Positions 18,301-26,959 of a DNA stretch of 64,000 nt are shown in pieces. Within the stretch, counting starts at the first letter, position 1. Every line of letters starts with the position of its first letter. Both the position numbers and the translations under genes were made by a program. The stretch lies in NCBI GenBank assembly GCA_024691305.1, contig JAILNS010000005.1:151773-215772 (forward strand), in the 5' to 3' direction. The DNA is from Lachnospiraceae bacterium. Its GTDB lineage: Bacteria; Bacillota; Clostridia; Lachnospirales; Lachnospiraceae. The notes below the pieces were generated by a model. It searched no databases. It was not told where the DNA came from and saw only the letters and a list, made by a program, of their open reading frames with translations.

Positions 18301-18888
18301 TTAACATAAATTCCCTTTTCTTATATTATCTTTGATTATCTCATCTGTCAGTTCATACAACTTTTCAGAGCCTTCCCTGGTCTTAGACTGCCTTCCGTAT
18401 ACCTTTTCAGCAGTCACTCCGTGTTCCTTCCAGTCTCCTCCGTTATTGCTGTTATTTAGTATAAGCGGCTGAAGATTATCCATGGAATGGGCATATTTTG
18501 ATTCCGGTGTCTCATAGTTTTCAAACTCATCAAACAGTTTTATGAATTCCTCTTTCTGATCGGTGGGCAAAAGAGAAAATATCCTCTCCTTAGCGGCATC
18601 TTCCCTTGCTTTTTGCGTCTTTAGCCCTTCATCGTCATATGCGTAGGTATCTCCGGCATCTATCTCGACGATATCATGTATCAGGCACATGAGCATAACC
18701 CTGGCAATATCTACTTCCTCGTTTGCATATTCCCTTAGCACATATGCCATTATAGCCATGTGCCACGCATGCTCCGCATCATTTTCATTTCTTCCGTGTC
18801 CGCTTAAATGGGTCTGCCTGAATATGTTTTTTTCCTTATCTATCTCAAGAGCAAATTCTATCTGCCGGGTCAGTCTGTCTTTTTCCAC
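18301..18888 (-). CDS. HD-domain hydrolase (HDDC2/YfbR-like)
   Basis: A 195-residue HD-superfamily phosphohydrolase similar to HDDC2 and YfbR 5'-deoxynucleotidases. Metal and catalytic features are visible: NDAEHAWH (about 36-43), CLIHDIVEIDAGDTY (about 68-82, with the HD pair) and the distal HSMDNLQP segment. Its natural substrate is not proven. It starts at a GTG (18888) directly after the esterase stop codon, and the AGGAGG eight bases upstream lies inside the end of the esterase gene, so the two are coupled. It is followed by cca in the same operon. Confidence 0.88.
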   Translation of the reverse strand: MEKDRLTRQIEFALEIDKEKNIFRQTHLSGHGRNENDAEHAWHMAIMAYVLREYANEEVDIARVMLMCLIHDIVEIDAGDTYAYDDEGLKTQKAREDAAKERIFSLLPTDQKEEFIKLFDEFENYETPESKYAHSMDNLQPLILNNSNNGGDWKEHGVTAEKVYGRQSKTREGSEKLYELTDEIIKDNIRKGNLC

Positions 18889-19731
18889 CTAAATATCCTC
18901 CTGTTCGGCAAAATAATGTTCTTTTGCATAAGCAAACATCTCATTAAACTTCTTTATTGCTTCTTTGCTTACGGGATTTTTGGGTTCGTTCATGTCAAAA
19001 GCATGATACATTCCCTCATATACATCAACTTTGGCCTCTACTCCTGCAGCCTTAAGATCCTCTATAAACTTCAAAGTTTCACAATAAAAAGGCTCTGCTG
19101 TACAGACAAATGTATACGCAGGCGGAAGATTTGAATAATCTGTCTGCCTGGCCGGAGCAGCATACGGTGATACCTCCTTCTTAGCATCCTTTCTTAAGTA
19201 TACAGCCCACGCCTGATGATTCCTTCGTGTATTCCATACCCTGGCATGATTATCCGCGGAACTGTCTGTATCAAAATTGTCTATCATCGGATAAAGCGGC
19301 ATCTGGAAAGCGATCTTTACTTCTCCCTTATCTCTTGCAAGCATTGAAATCGCTGCAGCCAATCCACCTCCCGCACTTTCTCCGCCAACCATTATCTGAT
19401 CAGGATTTATTCCAAGCTCCTTTGCATGATCCTTAATGTACAAAAGTGTGGCATAACACTCATATAAAGCCGTCGGATATGGATGGAAAAGAGAAAGATG
19501 ATAGCCCGGAGCAATCACCACAGCTCCATGATTTCTTACAAGATCCGCAGCCCGTCCGATATATGCCATCTCCTTCATACCTGTCATATATCCTCCGCCA
19601 TGCATCCACATGACTCCGACTGCATTCTCAGATTCTCTTACAGGCTCCAATATCAGCAGTGGTATTGAGCCTCCGTTTACTTTGATCCTGATCCGCTTAC
19701 TGCGTATCCCTTTTGTACTTAAACTATACAT
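18889..19731 (-). CDS. Alpha/beta-hydrolase esterase (HSL/acetyl-esterase type)
   Basis: A probable cytosolic carboxylesterase of the hormone-sensitive-lipase branch. The oxyanion motif HGGG is at 44-47, the nucleophile elbow GESAG at 117-121 (S119), and the catalytic histidine is probably H243 in MYHAFD. At 280 residues it is short because it lacks most of the usual N-terminal cap. The frame stays open for another 12 codons upstream, without a start codon. The ATG at 19731 has a weak AAAGGG. It heads the esterase-HD-cca operon. Confidence 0.85.
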   Translation of the reverse strand: MYSLSTKGIRSKRIRIKVNGGSIPLLILEPVRESENAVGVMWMHGGGYMTGMKEMAYIGRAADLVRNHGAVVIAPGYHLSLFHPYPTALYECYATLLYIKDHAKELGINPDQIMVGGESAGGGLAAAISMLARDKGEVKIAFQMPLYPMIDNFDTDSSADNHARVWNTRRNHQAWAVYLRKDAKKEVSPYAAPARQTDYSNLPPAYTFVCTAEPFYCETLKFIEDLKAAGVEAKVDVYEGMYHAFDMNEPKNPVSKEAIKKFNEMFAYAKEHYFAEQEDI

Positions 19732-19985
19732 ACCCTTTGTCCTTACCGTATTTTCATCTTTCTTCTAACGTTCTGACCTGATTATTGAATAATGCGCCAT
19801 ATCTGCAATTCCTTGATTATTTCGCCCGCTTTGCCGTAATATCCATTACCCCAATATCATTCCCTTCCTGCAATAATCTTCTATATCAATGATCTTTACC
19901 TCTGTATGCTAATACAATTATAATTTCTCTAAAAGCAGATTAGTAGGGCGTCCTCATATATTTTCTATAAAAACCGGATGAAAAT
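19732..19985. other. Gap upstream of the esterase with a coding-like fragment
   Basis: On the minus strand a 24-codon open stretch reads YWGNGYYGKAGEIIKELQ and continues briefly to a stop, and another frame reads VMDITAKRAK. Both lack start codons and are bounded by stops. They may be the decayed end of an older gene or chance. No promoter consensus for the esterase is clear; a TATAAT-like AT patch is near 19920. Confidence 0.25.
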
Positions 19986-19989
19986 AAAA

Positions 19990-20019
19990 AACAAGAACCT
20001 TCAAACCTGAAAGTCCTTG
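19990..20019 (-). terminator. Terminator after tRNA-Pro
   Basis: On the minus strand ACAAGGACTTTCA and TGAAGGTTCTTGT pair around a short loop with a few G-U or mismatched positions, followed by TTTTTTATTTT. Confidence 0.65.
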
Positions 20020-20030
20020 TAAATACTGAA

Positions 20031-20104
<74 letters not shown>

Positions 20105-20181
20105 ATATTATATTGTACTTTTTCTTATATTCTGTGCTGTATCCCGATATTTCCAGCAAAAGTTACATTATCACAATTAAA

Positions 20182-20205
20182 GCGCATCTGTCAATACAGA
20201 TGCGC
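20182..20205 (-). terminator. Terminator after the zinc-ribbon gene
   Basis: GCGCATCTGT (20182-20191) and ACAGATGCGC (20196-20205) form a perfect ten-pair stem with a CAAT loop. The minus-strand tail is TTTAATTG, a weak U-tract. Confidence 0.75.
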
Positions 20206-20224
20206 CTTGACAGCACCTTGGGGA

Positions 20225-21034
20225 TCACCAGTCGGAATCCCAGTCCGTTCCGCCGGAATCCCAGCTTGAACCTGAATCCCAATCCCAGTCTGAATCGGAG
20301 TCAGAGTCAGATGAAGAATGAGTTTCCTCATAATAAGAAGTATCATCCCAGTCGGTCGCATTCATATCCGTGGTCCAGTTCTCTGACATATAATAGTCAT
20401 CATAGGACTCTGTTATGGTTGAAACTCCGGGATCGGAATAATTGGTCGTAAACCAGTCATCGTAATCGGTATCATAATAATACCAGTTATCTTCATAATT
20501 GTAGTAGACGGTATTGTTGTAGTTATAATATCCGTCATGCTGATGCGAAAGTGCGGATAATGCAATAGAACCTCCAAGTACAGCCGCAAAGATCGCCAGT
20601 GAGATCTTATCGGTTGCCAAACCTCTTGAAGAACGGGAACTGCCGCCTTTTTGTTTGTTTTTCTGATTGGCTTTCTGGTGAACGATCTCGTCTTTTAATT
20701 TCTGATAGAGTTCGTTAACCGCATATTCTTCATCATCGCCCTGATATCTGATCGCACGTGATCCGTCTCCTTTATTCTTATATACTATGAACTGATCATT
20801 TCTGGGATCCTTATAGATACCGAAAGCCTGAGGTCCCTGATGATCCTCTCCTATGAAAAACCTGGTGGTCTCATACGGCGGAAGGTTTCTGTCAGCATAC
20901 CACTGCTTTAATTCCTCAATAGTCTTTGGCGCTCCTTTTACCTGCTTATGTGCAGGATTCGGGGCTTCGCAATATGGGCACTGCGGCAGGGTATCTTCAT
21001 ATGTGTTGTCGCAATAATCGCATTTAATCTTCAT
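20225..21034 (-). CDS. Zinc-ribbon membrane protein with a Tyr/Asp/Trp-rich tail
   Basis: I do not know a function for this 269-residue protein. It opens with a zinc ribbon (C5, C8, C19, C22: CDYC and CPYC), continues with a soluble domain (about 36-115) containing the QWYADRNLPPYETTRFF and YKNKGDGSRAIRYQG segments, then a basic linker (KANQKNKQKGGSSRSSRG) and one membrane helix (about 143-163). The last 100 residues are rich in Tyr, Asp, Ser and Trp and end in SDSDSD-type and DWDSD repeats. The zinc ribbon should be cytoplasmic and the acidic aromatic tail outside. GAGGTG precedes ATG 21034. It lies 38 bases after tex and is probably the last gene of that operon. Confidence 0.8.
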   Translation of the reverse strand: MKIKCDYCDNTYEDTLPQCPYCEAPNPAHKQVKGAPKTIEELKQWYADRNLPPYETTRFFIGEDHQGPQAFGIYKDPRNDQFIVYKNKGDGSRAIRYQGDDEEYAVNELYQKLKDEIVHQKANQKNKQKGGSSRSSRGLATDKISLAIFAAVLGGSIALSALSHQHDGYYNYNNTVYYNYEDNWYYYDTDYDDWFTTNYSDPGVSTITESYDDYYMSENWTTDMNATDWDDTSYYEETHSSSDSDSDSDWDWDSGSSWDSGGTDWDSDW

Positions 21035-21072
21035 GTTTCACCTCATAATCTGCGGCTGTAATTACATACACG

Positions 21073-23427
21073 TTACTTGTTTTTATGAGCCATCATGTAT
21101 CCTATGGTACCGGGAGCAAACTCCTCTTTTGACGGCGAAGTATTATTCTTCTTATAGGGTGCTTTATCTTTTTTTCCGCCGGACCTGCCTTGCGCAGGTG
21201 TTTCACTCTTCTTAGGAGCCGGCTGTTTCTTAGTATCTCCATCACGCATTGTGAGTGAGATACGGCCCTTTTTCTCGTCAACTTCAAGTACCGTTACTTC
21301 TACTATATCACCAACGGAAACTACTTCAAGGGGGTGTTTTATATATCTGTCCGTCATCTGGGATATATGTACAAGGCCGTCCTGATGAACTCCTATATCG
21401 ACAAACGCCCCAAAATCTATGACATTTCTTACAGTTCCTTTAAGTTTCATCCCCGGTTTTAAGTCCTTCATATCAAGGACGTCTGATCTGAGCACCGGCT
21501 TGGGCATATCTTCTCTGGGGTCCCTTGCGGGTTTTTTAAGTTCCTGCAATATATCACTTAATGTTATCTCACCGCATCCCAATTCATTCGCCAGTGCTGC
21601 ACGGTCCGTTATGGTCTTTTCAAAATCGCTTATGGCCTTGTCATCCCTGATACCGCAGCCTATACGCTTAAGCAGGGCTTCAGCCGTCTTATATGACTCG
21701 GGGTGCACGCTGGTCGCATCAAGAGGTTCATCTCCGTCCGATATTCTGCAAAATCCGGCGCACTGCTCGTATGCCTTGGGTCCAAGCTTTGCTACCTTAA
21801 GAAGTTCGGATCTTTTCTTAAATCTTCCGTGTGCTTCCCTGTGCTCGACTATATTCTTGGAAAGAGTGGCGCTGATTCCCGAAATATGTGATAAGAGTGC
21901 CGCTGATGCGGTATTTAAGTCCACTCCGACCTTGTTTACACAGTCTTCAACTACTCCGTCAAGTGCCGATGTCAGTTTCTTCTGGTTCATATCATGCTGA
22001 TACTGCCCGACTCCTATAGACTTGGGATCTATCTTGACCAGTTCGGCAAGCGGATCCTGAACTCTTCTTGCTATGGACACCGCACTTCTTTGCCCCACGT
22101 CGAACTCGGGAAATTCCTCGGATGCAAGTACACTTGCCGAATAAACACTCGCTCCGGCTTCATTGGTTATAACATACTGTGTATGTGCTTCCGGGATCTC
22201 TTTTATCAGCTCGGCTACTATCTGCTCCGACTCTCTGGATGCTGTACCGTTTCCTATCGATATGAGAGACACATGATATTTGCCTATCATATCCTTTAAT
22301 ATCTTCTTTGATTCCTCTATCTTGTTATGAGGCTCAGTAGGATATATGACCTTGGTATCGAGCACTTTACCGGTCTCATCGACTATGGCAAGTTTGCATC
22401 CTGTACGGAATGCCGGGTCCCAGCCAAGGACTGTGGCTCCTGCGATAGGCGGCTGCATAAGAAGCTGCTCAAGGTTTTTCTCAAATACCTCTATTGCTCC
22501 GTCTTCTGCTTTTTCCTTAAGTTCGGAACGTATCTCTCTTTCTATGGAAGGCTTGATAAGCCTGTTGTACGCATCTTCCGCTGCACCCTGTATGATCGGA
22601 GTGGTATAAGGATTCTCCCTGATGATCAGTTTTCCGTTTAAATATCCGAGTATACGCTCTTCCGGTATGCTTATACTTACATTTAAGATATCTTCGGCTT
22701 CCCCACGATTTAGGGCGAGCACCCTGTGACCCGCAACTTTTTTTACAGGCTCCTGATAATCATAGTAATTGGTATATACTGATTCTGCCTCGGAATCTTT
22801 TGCCTTGGAAACTATGAATCCCTCCGCTCCTGTCATTTCCCGGATATATGCTCTGTAGGAAGCATCGTCCGATATCCTTTCTGCTATTATATCCGATGCC
22901 CCGGCTATTGCCGCTTCCACATCGGTAACCTCCTTTTCGGCAGCTTTTACGGCATCTTCCTTACTGTCAGATTCAGGTTTTATCTTACCCGTAACATATT
23001 TTGCCGCTTCTTCCGTAACCGGTTTGTCCGTATCCTGCGCCATGATAAAATCAGCAAGCGGTTCAAGTCCCCTCTTCTTTGCCATATCGGCGCGTGTCTT
23101 TTTCTTTTGCTTATAAGGTCTGTAGAGATCCTCCACGGTAACAAGCTTTTCGGCTGCAAGTATGCTTTCTTTTAACTCATCGGTCAGCTTACCTTGCTCA
23201 TCGATAAGAGCGATAACTTCTTCCTTACGTTTCTCAAGCCCTCTTAAATATTCAAGCCGTTCCCCGAGCTTACGAAGCTGCGTATCATCAAGGCTTCCGG
23301 TTGCTTCCTTACGGTAACGGGATATAAAGGGGATCGTATTTCCCTCATCTATGAGCTTTATTGCGGCTTCTGTCTGCCATTTTGCACATCCTATTTCTTT
23401 GGAGATGATCTCATTTATATTAAGCAT
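21073..23427 (-). CDS. tex: Tex-family S1 RNA-binding protein
   Basis: Tex is a conserved nucleic-acid-binding protein related to the core of eukaryotic Spt6, linked to transcription. The 784 residues show the N-terminal Tex region, a YqgF/RNase-H-like domain (VLGWDPAFRTGCKLAIVD, about 334-351), helix-hairpin-helix motifs (LLSHISGISATLSKNIVEHR) and a C-terminal S1 domain (GTVRNVIDFGAFVDIGVHQD, about 662-681). A basic Lys/Pro tail follows. It starts three bases after the M20 peptidase stop, so the two are co-transcribed. Confidence 0.95.
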   Translation of the reverse strand: MLNINEIISKEIGCAKWQTEAAIKLIDEGNTIPFISRYRKEATGSLDDTQLRKLGERLEYLRGLEKRKEEVIALIDEQGKLTDELKESILAAEKLVTVEDLYRPYKQKKKTRADMAKKRGLEPLADFIMAQDTDKPVTEEAAKYVTGKIKPESDSKEDAVKAAEKEVTDVEAAIAGASDIIAERISDDASYRAYIREMTGAEGFIVSKAKDSEAESVYTNYYDYQEPVKKVAGHRVLALNRGEAEDILNVSISIPEERILGYLNGKLIIRENPYTTPIIQGAAEDAYNRLIKPSIEREIRSELKEKAEDGAIEVFEKNLEQLLMQPPIAGATVLGWDPAFRTGCKLAIVDETGKVLDTKVIYPTEPHNKIEESKKILKDMIGKYHVSLISIGNGTASRESEQIVAELIKEIPEAHTQYVITNEAGASVYSASVLASEEFPEFDVGQRSAVSIARRVQDPLAELVKIDPKSIGVGQYQHDMNQKKLTSALDGVVEDCVNKVGVDLNTASAALLSHISGISATLSKNIVEHREAHGRFKKRSELLKVAKLGPKAYEQCAGFCRISDGDEPLDATSVHPESYKTAEALLKRIGCGIRDDKAISDFEKTITDRAALANELGCGEITLSDILQELKKPARDPREDMPKPVLRSDVLDMKDLKPGMKLKGTVRNVIDFGAFVDIGVHQDGLVHISQMTDRYIKHPLEVVSVGDIVEVTVLEVDEKKGRISLTMRDGDTKKQPAPKKSETPAQGRSGGKKDKAPYKKNNTSPSKEEFAPGTIGYMMAHKNK

Positions 23428-23430
23428 GTT

Positions 23431-24882
23431 TTAAATCCTTCCGATCTTCTTTATCATATTTTTGTAAAAATCCACACACCCCGGGAGGCAGTTATATTCA
23501 ATGTTTTCGTTTAATCCATGCATGCCCGCCATCTGTTCGGGTCCGTATATGACAGGAGCAAACCTGACAACATTGTCACATATTTCCTGATAAAACTTGG
23601 CATCTGTCGCACCCGTCATAACATAAGGGCTTGCGGGGAGTCCCGGAAAAGTCTCATCTATGACTTCCAAAACGGTTTTAAATGCTTCTCCGTGTATATC
23701 TGTTGCCTTAGAATAGTCTCCTGCATGCATCACTTCCATATCAAGTTCGTATTTGTCGGCAAGCTTCTTAACTATACTAAGACTCTCATCCATTCCCTGA
23801 TGTGGGATAAAGCGCATATTTGCTCCGAGCGTTGCTTCCTGGGGCATCACATTATATGCACCTGAACCCGACTGCATCGTAAAGGCGATCGTAGTCTGTA
23901 ACATCGCACCCGCCTGGGCGGATATCATCGGCATTACCTTAAGAAGAATGGGCTTAAACAGCCACATATTACCGAATACAAGTTTAAGAGGAAAAGAAGC
24001 ATAAGGAGAAAGTGCTTCAAACATAGACTGAACTTCGGGTAACATATGCCTCTTAAATGGATTATGCGTCTCTATATCATTGGTAAAAGCCGCAAGTCTC
24101 GCGATAGGTGAGCCCTTTTTAGGTGCCGATGCATGTCCTCCGTTACTTTTTGCGGTAAACTTAACATCTGCCTTCCCCTTTTCAAAGACTCCGACCATAG
24201 CGAAGTTTCCGTGTATTCCTCCGACGGGATCGGTTATTATACCACCGCCTTCGTCACATACAAGATAGGGCTTTACACCTCGTCTCTTAAGTTCCGCTAC
24301 CAGCTTAGGACACCCGTCACCTGCCCATTCTTCGGTACATGAAGATGACAGATATATATCCTGTACAGGTGCATACCCTTCTTCAAGCAGTTCTTCAACT
24401 GCCTGGAAAAAGCCCATGACCGAACACTTCGTATCGGAAGCGCCTCTTCCCCAGACCTTTCCGTCTGCGATATCACCGGAAAAAGGATCATGTATCCACT
24501 CTCCCTCAGCAGGGACCACATCCTGATGGCTCATGAGAACGAGTGGTTTATCATGCTTTGTTCCTTCCCAGAAAAAGAGCAGATTTCCGTCTATATCGGT
24601 CTTCTGAAGATGCTCATGCACCTTGGGAAAAAGTTTTTTTAAATCTTCATGAAATCCTTCATATTTCTGAAGATCGACCACACTGTCGTAAGAAGTGGTA
24701 TCATACTTTACCATTTTTGAAAGTTTATCCGCATATTTTAGTGCTCTTTCATCTTCCGGTGGAGCCTTATACTCAGACGTTTTGCCCGGAGTGAGCAGCG
24801 TTTTTATAAGTGCGGCTGCAAGCAGGATAAGTATGAGTGCCAAAATCCCCAATATGCAAAATAACAGATATTTTAAGATCAT
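23431..24882 (-). CDS. M20-family metallopeptidase (CPS1/PM20D1-like), membrane-anchored
   Basis: A zinc peptidase or amidase of family M20. An N-terminal hydrophobic anchor (about 4-31) precedes the catalytic domain. Metal and catalytic residues are seen in LMSHQDVVPAEG (about 116-127), GRGASDTKCSVMGFF (about 145-159) and SSCTEEWAGDG (about 180-190). The tail has APVIYGPEQMAGMHGLNENI with the last metal histidine. CPS1-like M20 enzymes cut N-acyl or peptide bonds; the substrate here is unknown. Its ATG overlaps the stop of the preceding membrane gene (ATGA). The operon DUF5058 - membrane protein - M20 - tex suggests the peptidase works with the two membrane proteins. Confidence 0.88.
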   Translation of the reverse strand: MILKYLLFCILGILALILILLAAALIKTLLTPGKTSEYKAPPEDERALKYADKLSKMVKYDTTSYDSVVDLQKYEGFHEDLKKLFPKVHEHLQKTDIDGNLLFFWEGTKHDKPLVLMSHQDVVPAEGEWIHDPFSGDIADGKVWGRGASDTKCSVMGFFQAVEELLEEGYAPVQDIYLSSSCTEEWAGDGCPKLVAELKRRGVKPYLVCDEGGGIITDPVGGIHGNFAMVGVFEKGKADVKFTAKSNGGHASAPKKGSPIARLAAFTNDIETHNPFKRHMLPEVQSMFEALSPYASFPLKLVFGNMWLFKPILLKVMPMISAQAGAMLQTTIAFTMQSGSGAYNVMPQEATLGANMRFIPHQGMDESLSIVKKLADKYELDMEVMHAGDYSKATDIHGEAFKTVLEVIDETFPGLPASPYVMTGATDAKFYQEICDNVVRFAPVIYGPEQMAGMHGLNENIEYNCLPGCVDFYKNMIKKIGRI

Positions 24883-25559
24883 AACGAGCCCTTCTTTTTA
24901 TAAATTAAATATGCAAGTCCTATAGTAAGAGCACCGCTTGGTATGATCATTATGCTCGTCTGGCTGATGAGTGAGGGAACAAACACAAAAAGCAGACTCA
25001 TTATTGCAAGCGGTATCATCGCAAGGCGTATGTTTTTTCTGAAATACTGATATGCCATGGCTCCAAAGAGTGCAGGAACGACATTGGCAAATGCGGGCTG
25101 AAGCGCTTCACTCTGAAGTATGGGCTGAAGCGGTACTAACATCAAAACTCCGAGTGCCAGAACAACTATGGTAGTCAGACTCGAGGCTGCAATGGACAGC
25201 GTTGAGATTATCTCATTTTCAGGGGTTCCGGATTTGGTCTGTGCTATCTCCCTTGCATTCATCGCACAGGGAATCTTCATATTTATCAGATTTCCTGTAA
25301 TAAACGCAAGATATCCTCCGCCGGACCCAAGCATCGGGGTATAGACCAGAAACTCTACCACACTCGATATCGTCCAGATAAGACCCACGGAGATAAAACC
25401 CATGGCTACAGCGCTCAGATTTGGGGCGGCACCAAGTATACTTCCTATAAGAAAAGGGGCACCGACTAACATTATCAGAGTTGCGGCACTCACTATACGT
25501 CCTATTACATGCGTATTTTTACTGTATTTTTCCAGATATTTGTTTTCTTTATCTTCCAT
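24879..25559 (-). CDS. Polytopic membrane protein paired with DUF5058
   Basis: A 226-residue protein with about six membrane helices and short loops. It has a conserved-looking TPMLGSGGGYLAFITGNLIN segment (about 77-96), followed by KIPCAMNAREIAQTKSGTPENE on one face. I do not recognise a named family with certainty. The glycine-rich half-helix pattern resembles secondary transporters. It is encoded between DUF5058 (11-base gap) and the M20 peptidase (ATGA overlap), and may form a two-part permease with DUF5058. Confidence 0.75.
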   Translation of the reverse strand: MEDKENKYLEKYSKNTHVIGRIVSAATLIMLVGAPFLIGSILGAAPNLSAVAMGFISVGLIWTISSVVEFLVYTPMLGSGGGYLAFITGNLINMKIPCAMNAREIAQTKSGTPENEIISTLSIAASSLTTIVVLALGVLMLVPLQPILQSEALQPAFANVVPALFGAMAYQYFRKNIRLAMIPLAIMSLLFVFVPSLISQTSIMIIPSGALTIGLAYLIYKKKGSL

Positions 25560-25570
25560 GTCCGGGCCTC

Positions 25571-26347
25571 CTATAAGATTATCGCCGTAAGCATACCGAT
25601 CAGCATACTTCCCGCTATTGAGAAGCTTTCAAGCCATACCATCTGCTTTTTCTCGGACAGATAGATAAACAGTGACATCACAAGTCCCGAAACCAGGGCA
25701 ACTATTATCGGAGTCAGGTCTCCCTTAAAGGTAAACAAACCTTCTCCCGACACGAAACCTCCTATATAACTTCCGATATACGCACTTACAAGACCTATGA
25801 ACATCGCAACCATTGCGACGTCCCCAAATCCCTGCTTTTTGCCTGAGTTTTCATCTGTGCCTTCAGAAACTTCAGGCGAATCATTCTCCGTCTTCTTACC
25901 GGAAAGTTTCTTAAGATAAGCCTTATTAAAGAAAAACGAAAGGATCATGCCCCACATGATACATATGCTCATAAGCAGAGCTATCGTAGAAAACGCCTCG
26001 GGAGTCATTTCCGCCGCGCTTAAAGATGTAAGTCCCACCTGTTCTGCCGCAGCCTGGGCAACCTGGGTCTCATAATGAAGCGCACCTATAACGGAAAGTC
26101 TAAGCCACGGCCAGGGTGTCCCCAAACTTCCCGACAATGCTATGACACCTAATAATATCCCCACACTCGGAAGTATGGAAAATGTAACACTTGATGTGAT
26201 CGTTCTCTTAAGCTTTGCCTTATCCATGCCTATTGCAATACCTGCTTTGTATGCACGGACCAGAAAGATCACGCACACGATGGCAACAAAAAGGATAATG
26301 ATGCCGCAGATCAGATAAAGCGGAGCGCTGTTTAATTGTGAAAGCAT
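25571..26347 (-). CDS. DUF5058-family membrane protein
   Basis: A 258-residue membrane protein with about six helices that I place in DUF5058 (recalled family match, no search). Features include the N-terminal LYLICGIIILFVAIVCVIFL helix, the TFSILPSVGILLGVIALSGSLGTPWPWLRLS stretch (given in parts), and a charged cytosolic loop (KLSGKKTENDSPEVSEGTDE). GGGGAGG precedes ATG 26347. First of the DUF5058 - membrane - M20 - tex group, it begins 47 bases after the XRE gene. Confidence 0.72.
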   Translation of the reverse strand: MLSQLNSAPLYLICGIIILFVAIVCVIFLVRAYKAGIAIGMDKAKLKRTITSSVTFSILPSVGILLGVIALSGSLGTPWPWLRLSVIGALHYETQVAQAAAEQVGLTSLSAAEMTPEAFSTIALLMSICIMWGMILSFFFNKAYLKKLSGKKTENDSPEVSEGTDENSGKKQGFGDVAMVAMFIGLVSAYIGSYIGGFVSGEGLFTFKGDLTPIIVALVSGLVMSLFIYLSEKKQMVWLESFSIAGSMLIGMLTAIIL

Positions 26348-26394
26348 GAGTGCCTCCCCTTTCCCGGTAATAAACCCATATTTATTCTAAATCA

Positions 26395-26934
26395 TCACAG
26401 GAGTGACTGTAATGATTCAAGTCCCGATAAAGCATCCTTGATATCCTTGTTATCAAGCAGTTTCCCGAGAATTCCGCCTATTTCGTTCGAATCGTCTTTT
26501 TTTAGAAGCTCCATAACAGCCTTCTTGGTATCCGCATCGGCTTTTCTGTATAAAGTAACGAGTTTCTTTTCGGTAGCGTTTACCTTAATAGAAGTACCGG
26601 ATGAAGAATCGCTTTTGGAAGAGGTCTTCTTAGAACTGCCGGTCTTTGAAGATGAGGTTTTTGAAGATGACGTCTTCTTTGATGAAGACTCTGTTTTTGC
26701 ACCTGCTGCCGGTTTTCCCTTAGGCTGTGGAGCATCAAGCAAGGATTTCTGGGTAACTCCGGTCGCCTTGGCTATTTCCTTTAACTGCGCCTGAGTAAGG
26801 GTAACTTCGCTCCTCTCAGCCTTGCTGATATCGGCTGCGGATAAGCCTTTTACCTTTTTAGCAAGCTGCTCCTGTGTAAGTCCCGCCGCTGTTCTGGCTT
26901 CCTTGATCAGTTGTCCTACTTTTTTTGCTGCCAT
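26395..26934 (-). CDS. XRE-type helix-turn-helix protein with a Lys/Ser linker
   Basis: The first 65 residues form an XRE/Cro helix-turn-helix (LIKEARTAAGLTQEQLAKKV, then SAADISKAERSEVTLTQ). A low-complexity, highly basic linker (about 72-115, repeats of SSSK, KTSS and KTGS) joins it to a helical C-terminal domain (116-179, KLVTLYRKADADTKKAVMEL). The layout suggests a DNA-binding protein with a disordered linker; its targets are unknown. An AAGGGG-type site precedes ATG 26934. It lies 25 bases after the reductase gene. Confidence 0.82.
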   Translation of the reverse strand: MAAKKVGQLIKEARTAAGLTQEQLAKKVKGLSAADISKAERSEVTLTQAQLKEIAKATGVTQKSLLDAPQPKGKPAAGAKTESSSKKTSSSKTSSSKTGSSKKTSSKSDSSSGTSIKVNATEKKLVTLYRKADADTKKAVMELLKKDDSNEIGGILGKLLDNKDIKDALSGLESLQSLL

Positions 26935-26959
26935 AATGACACCCCTTTCATGAATCTGT

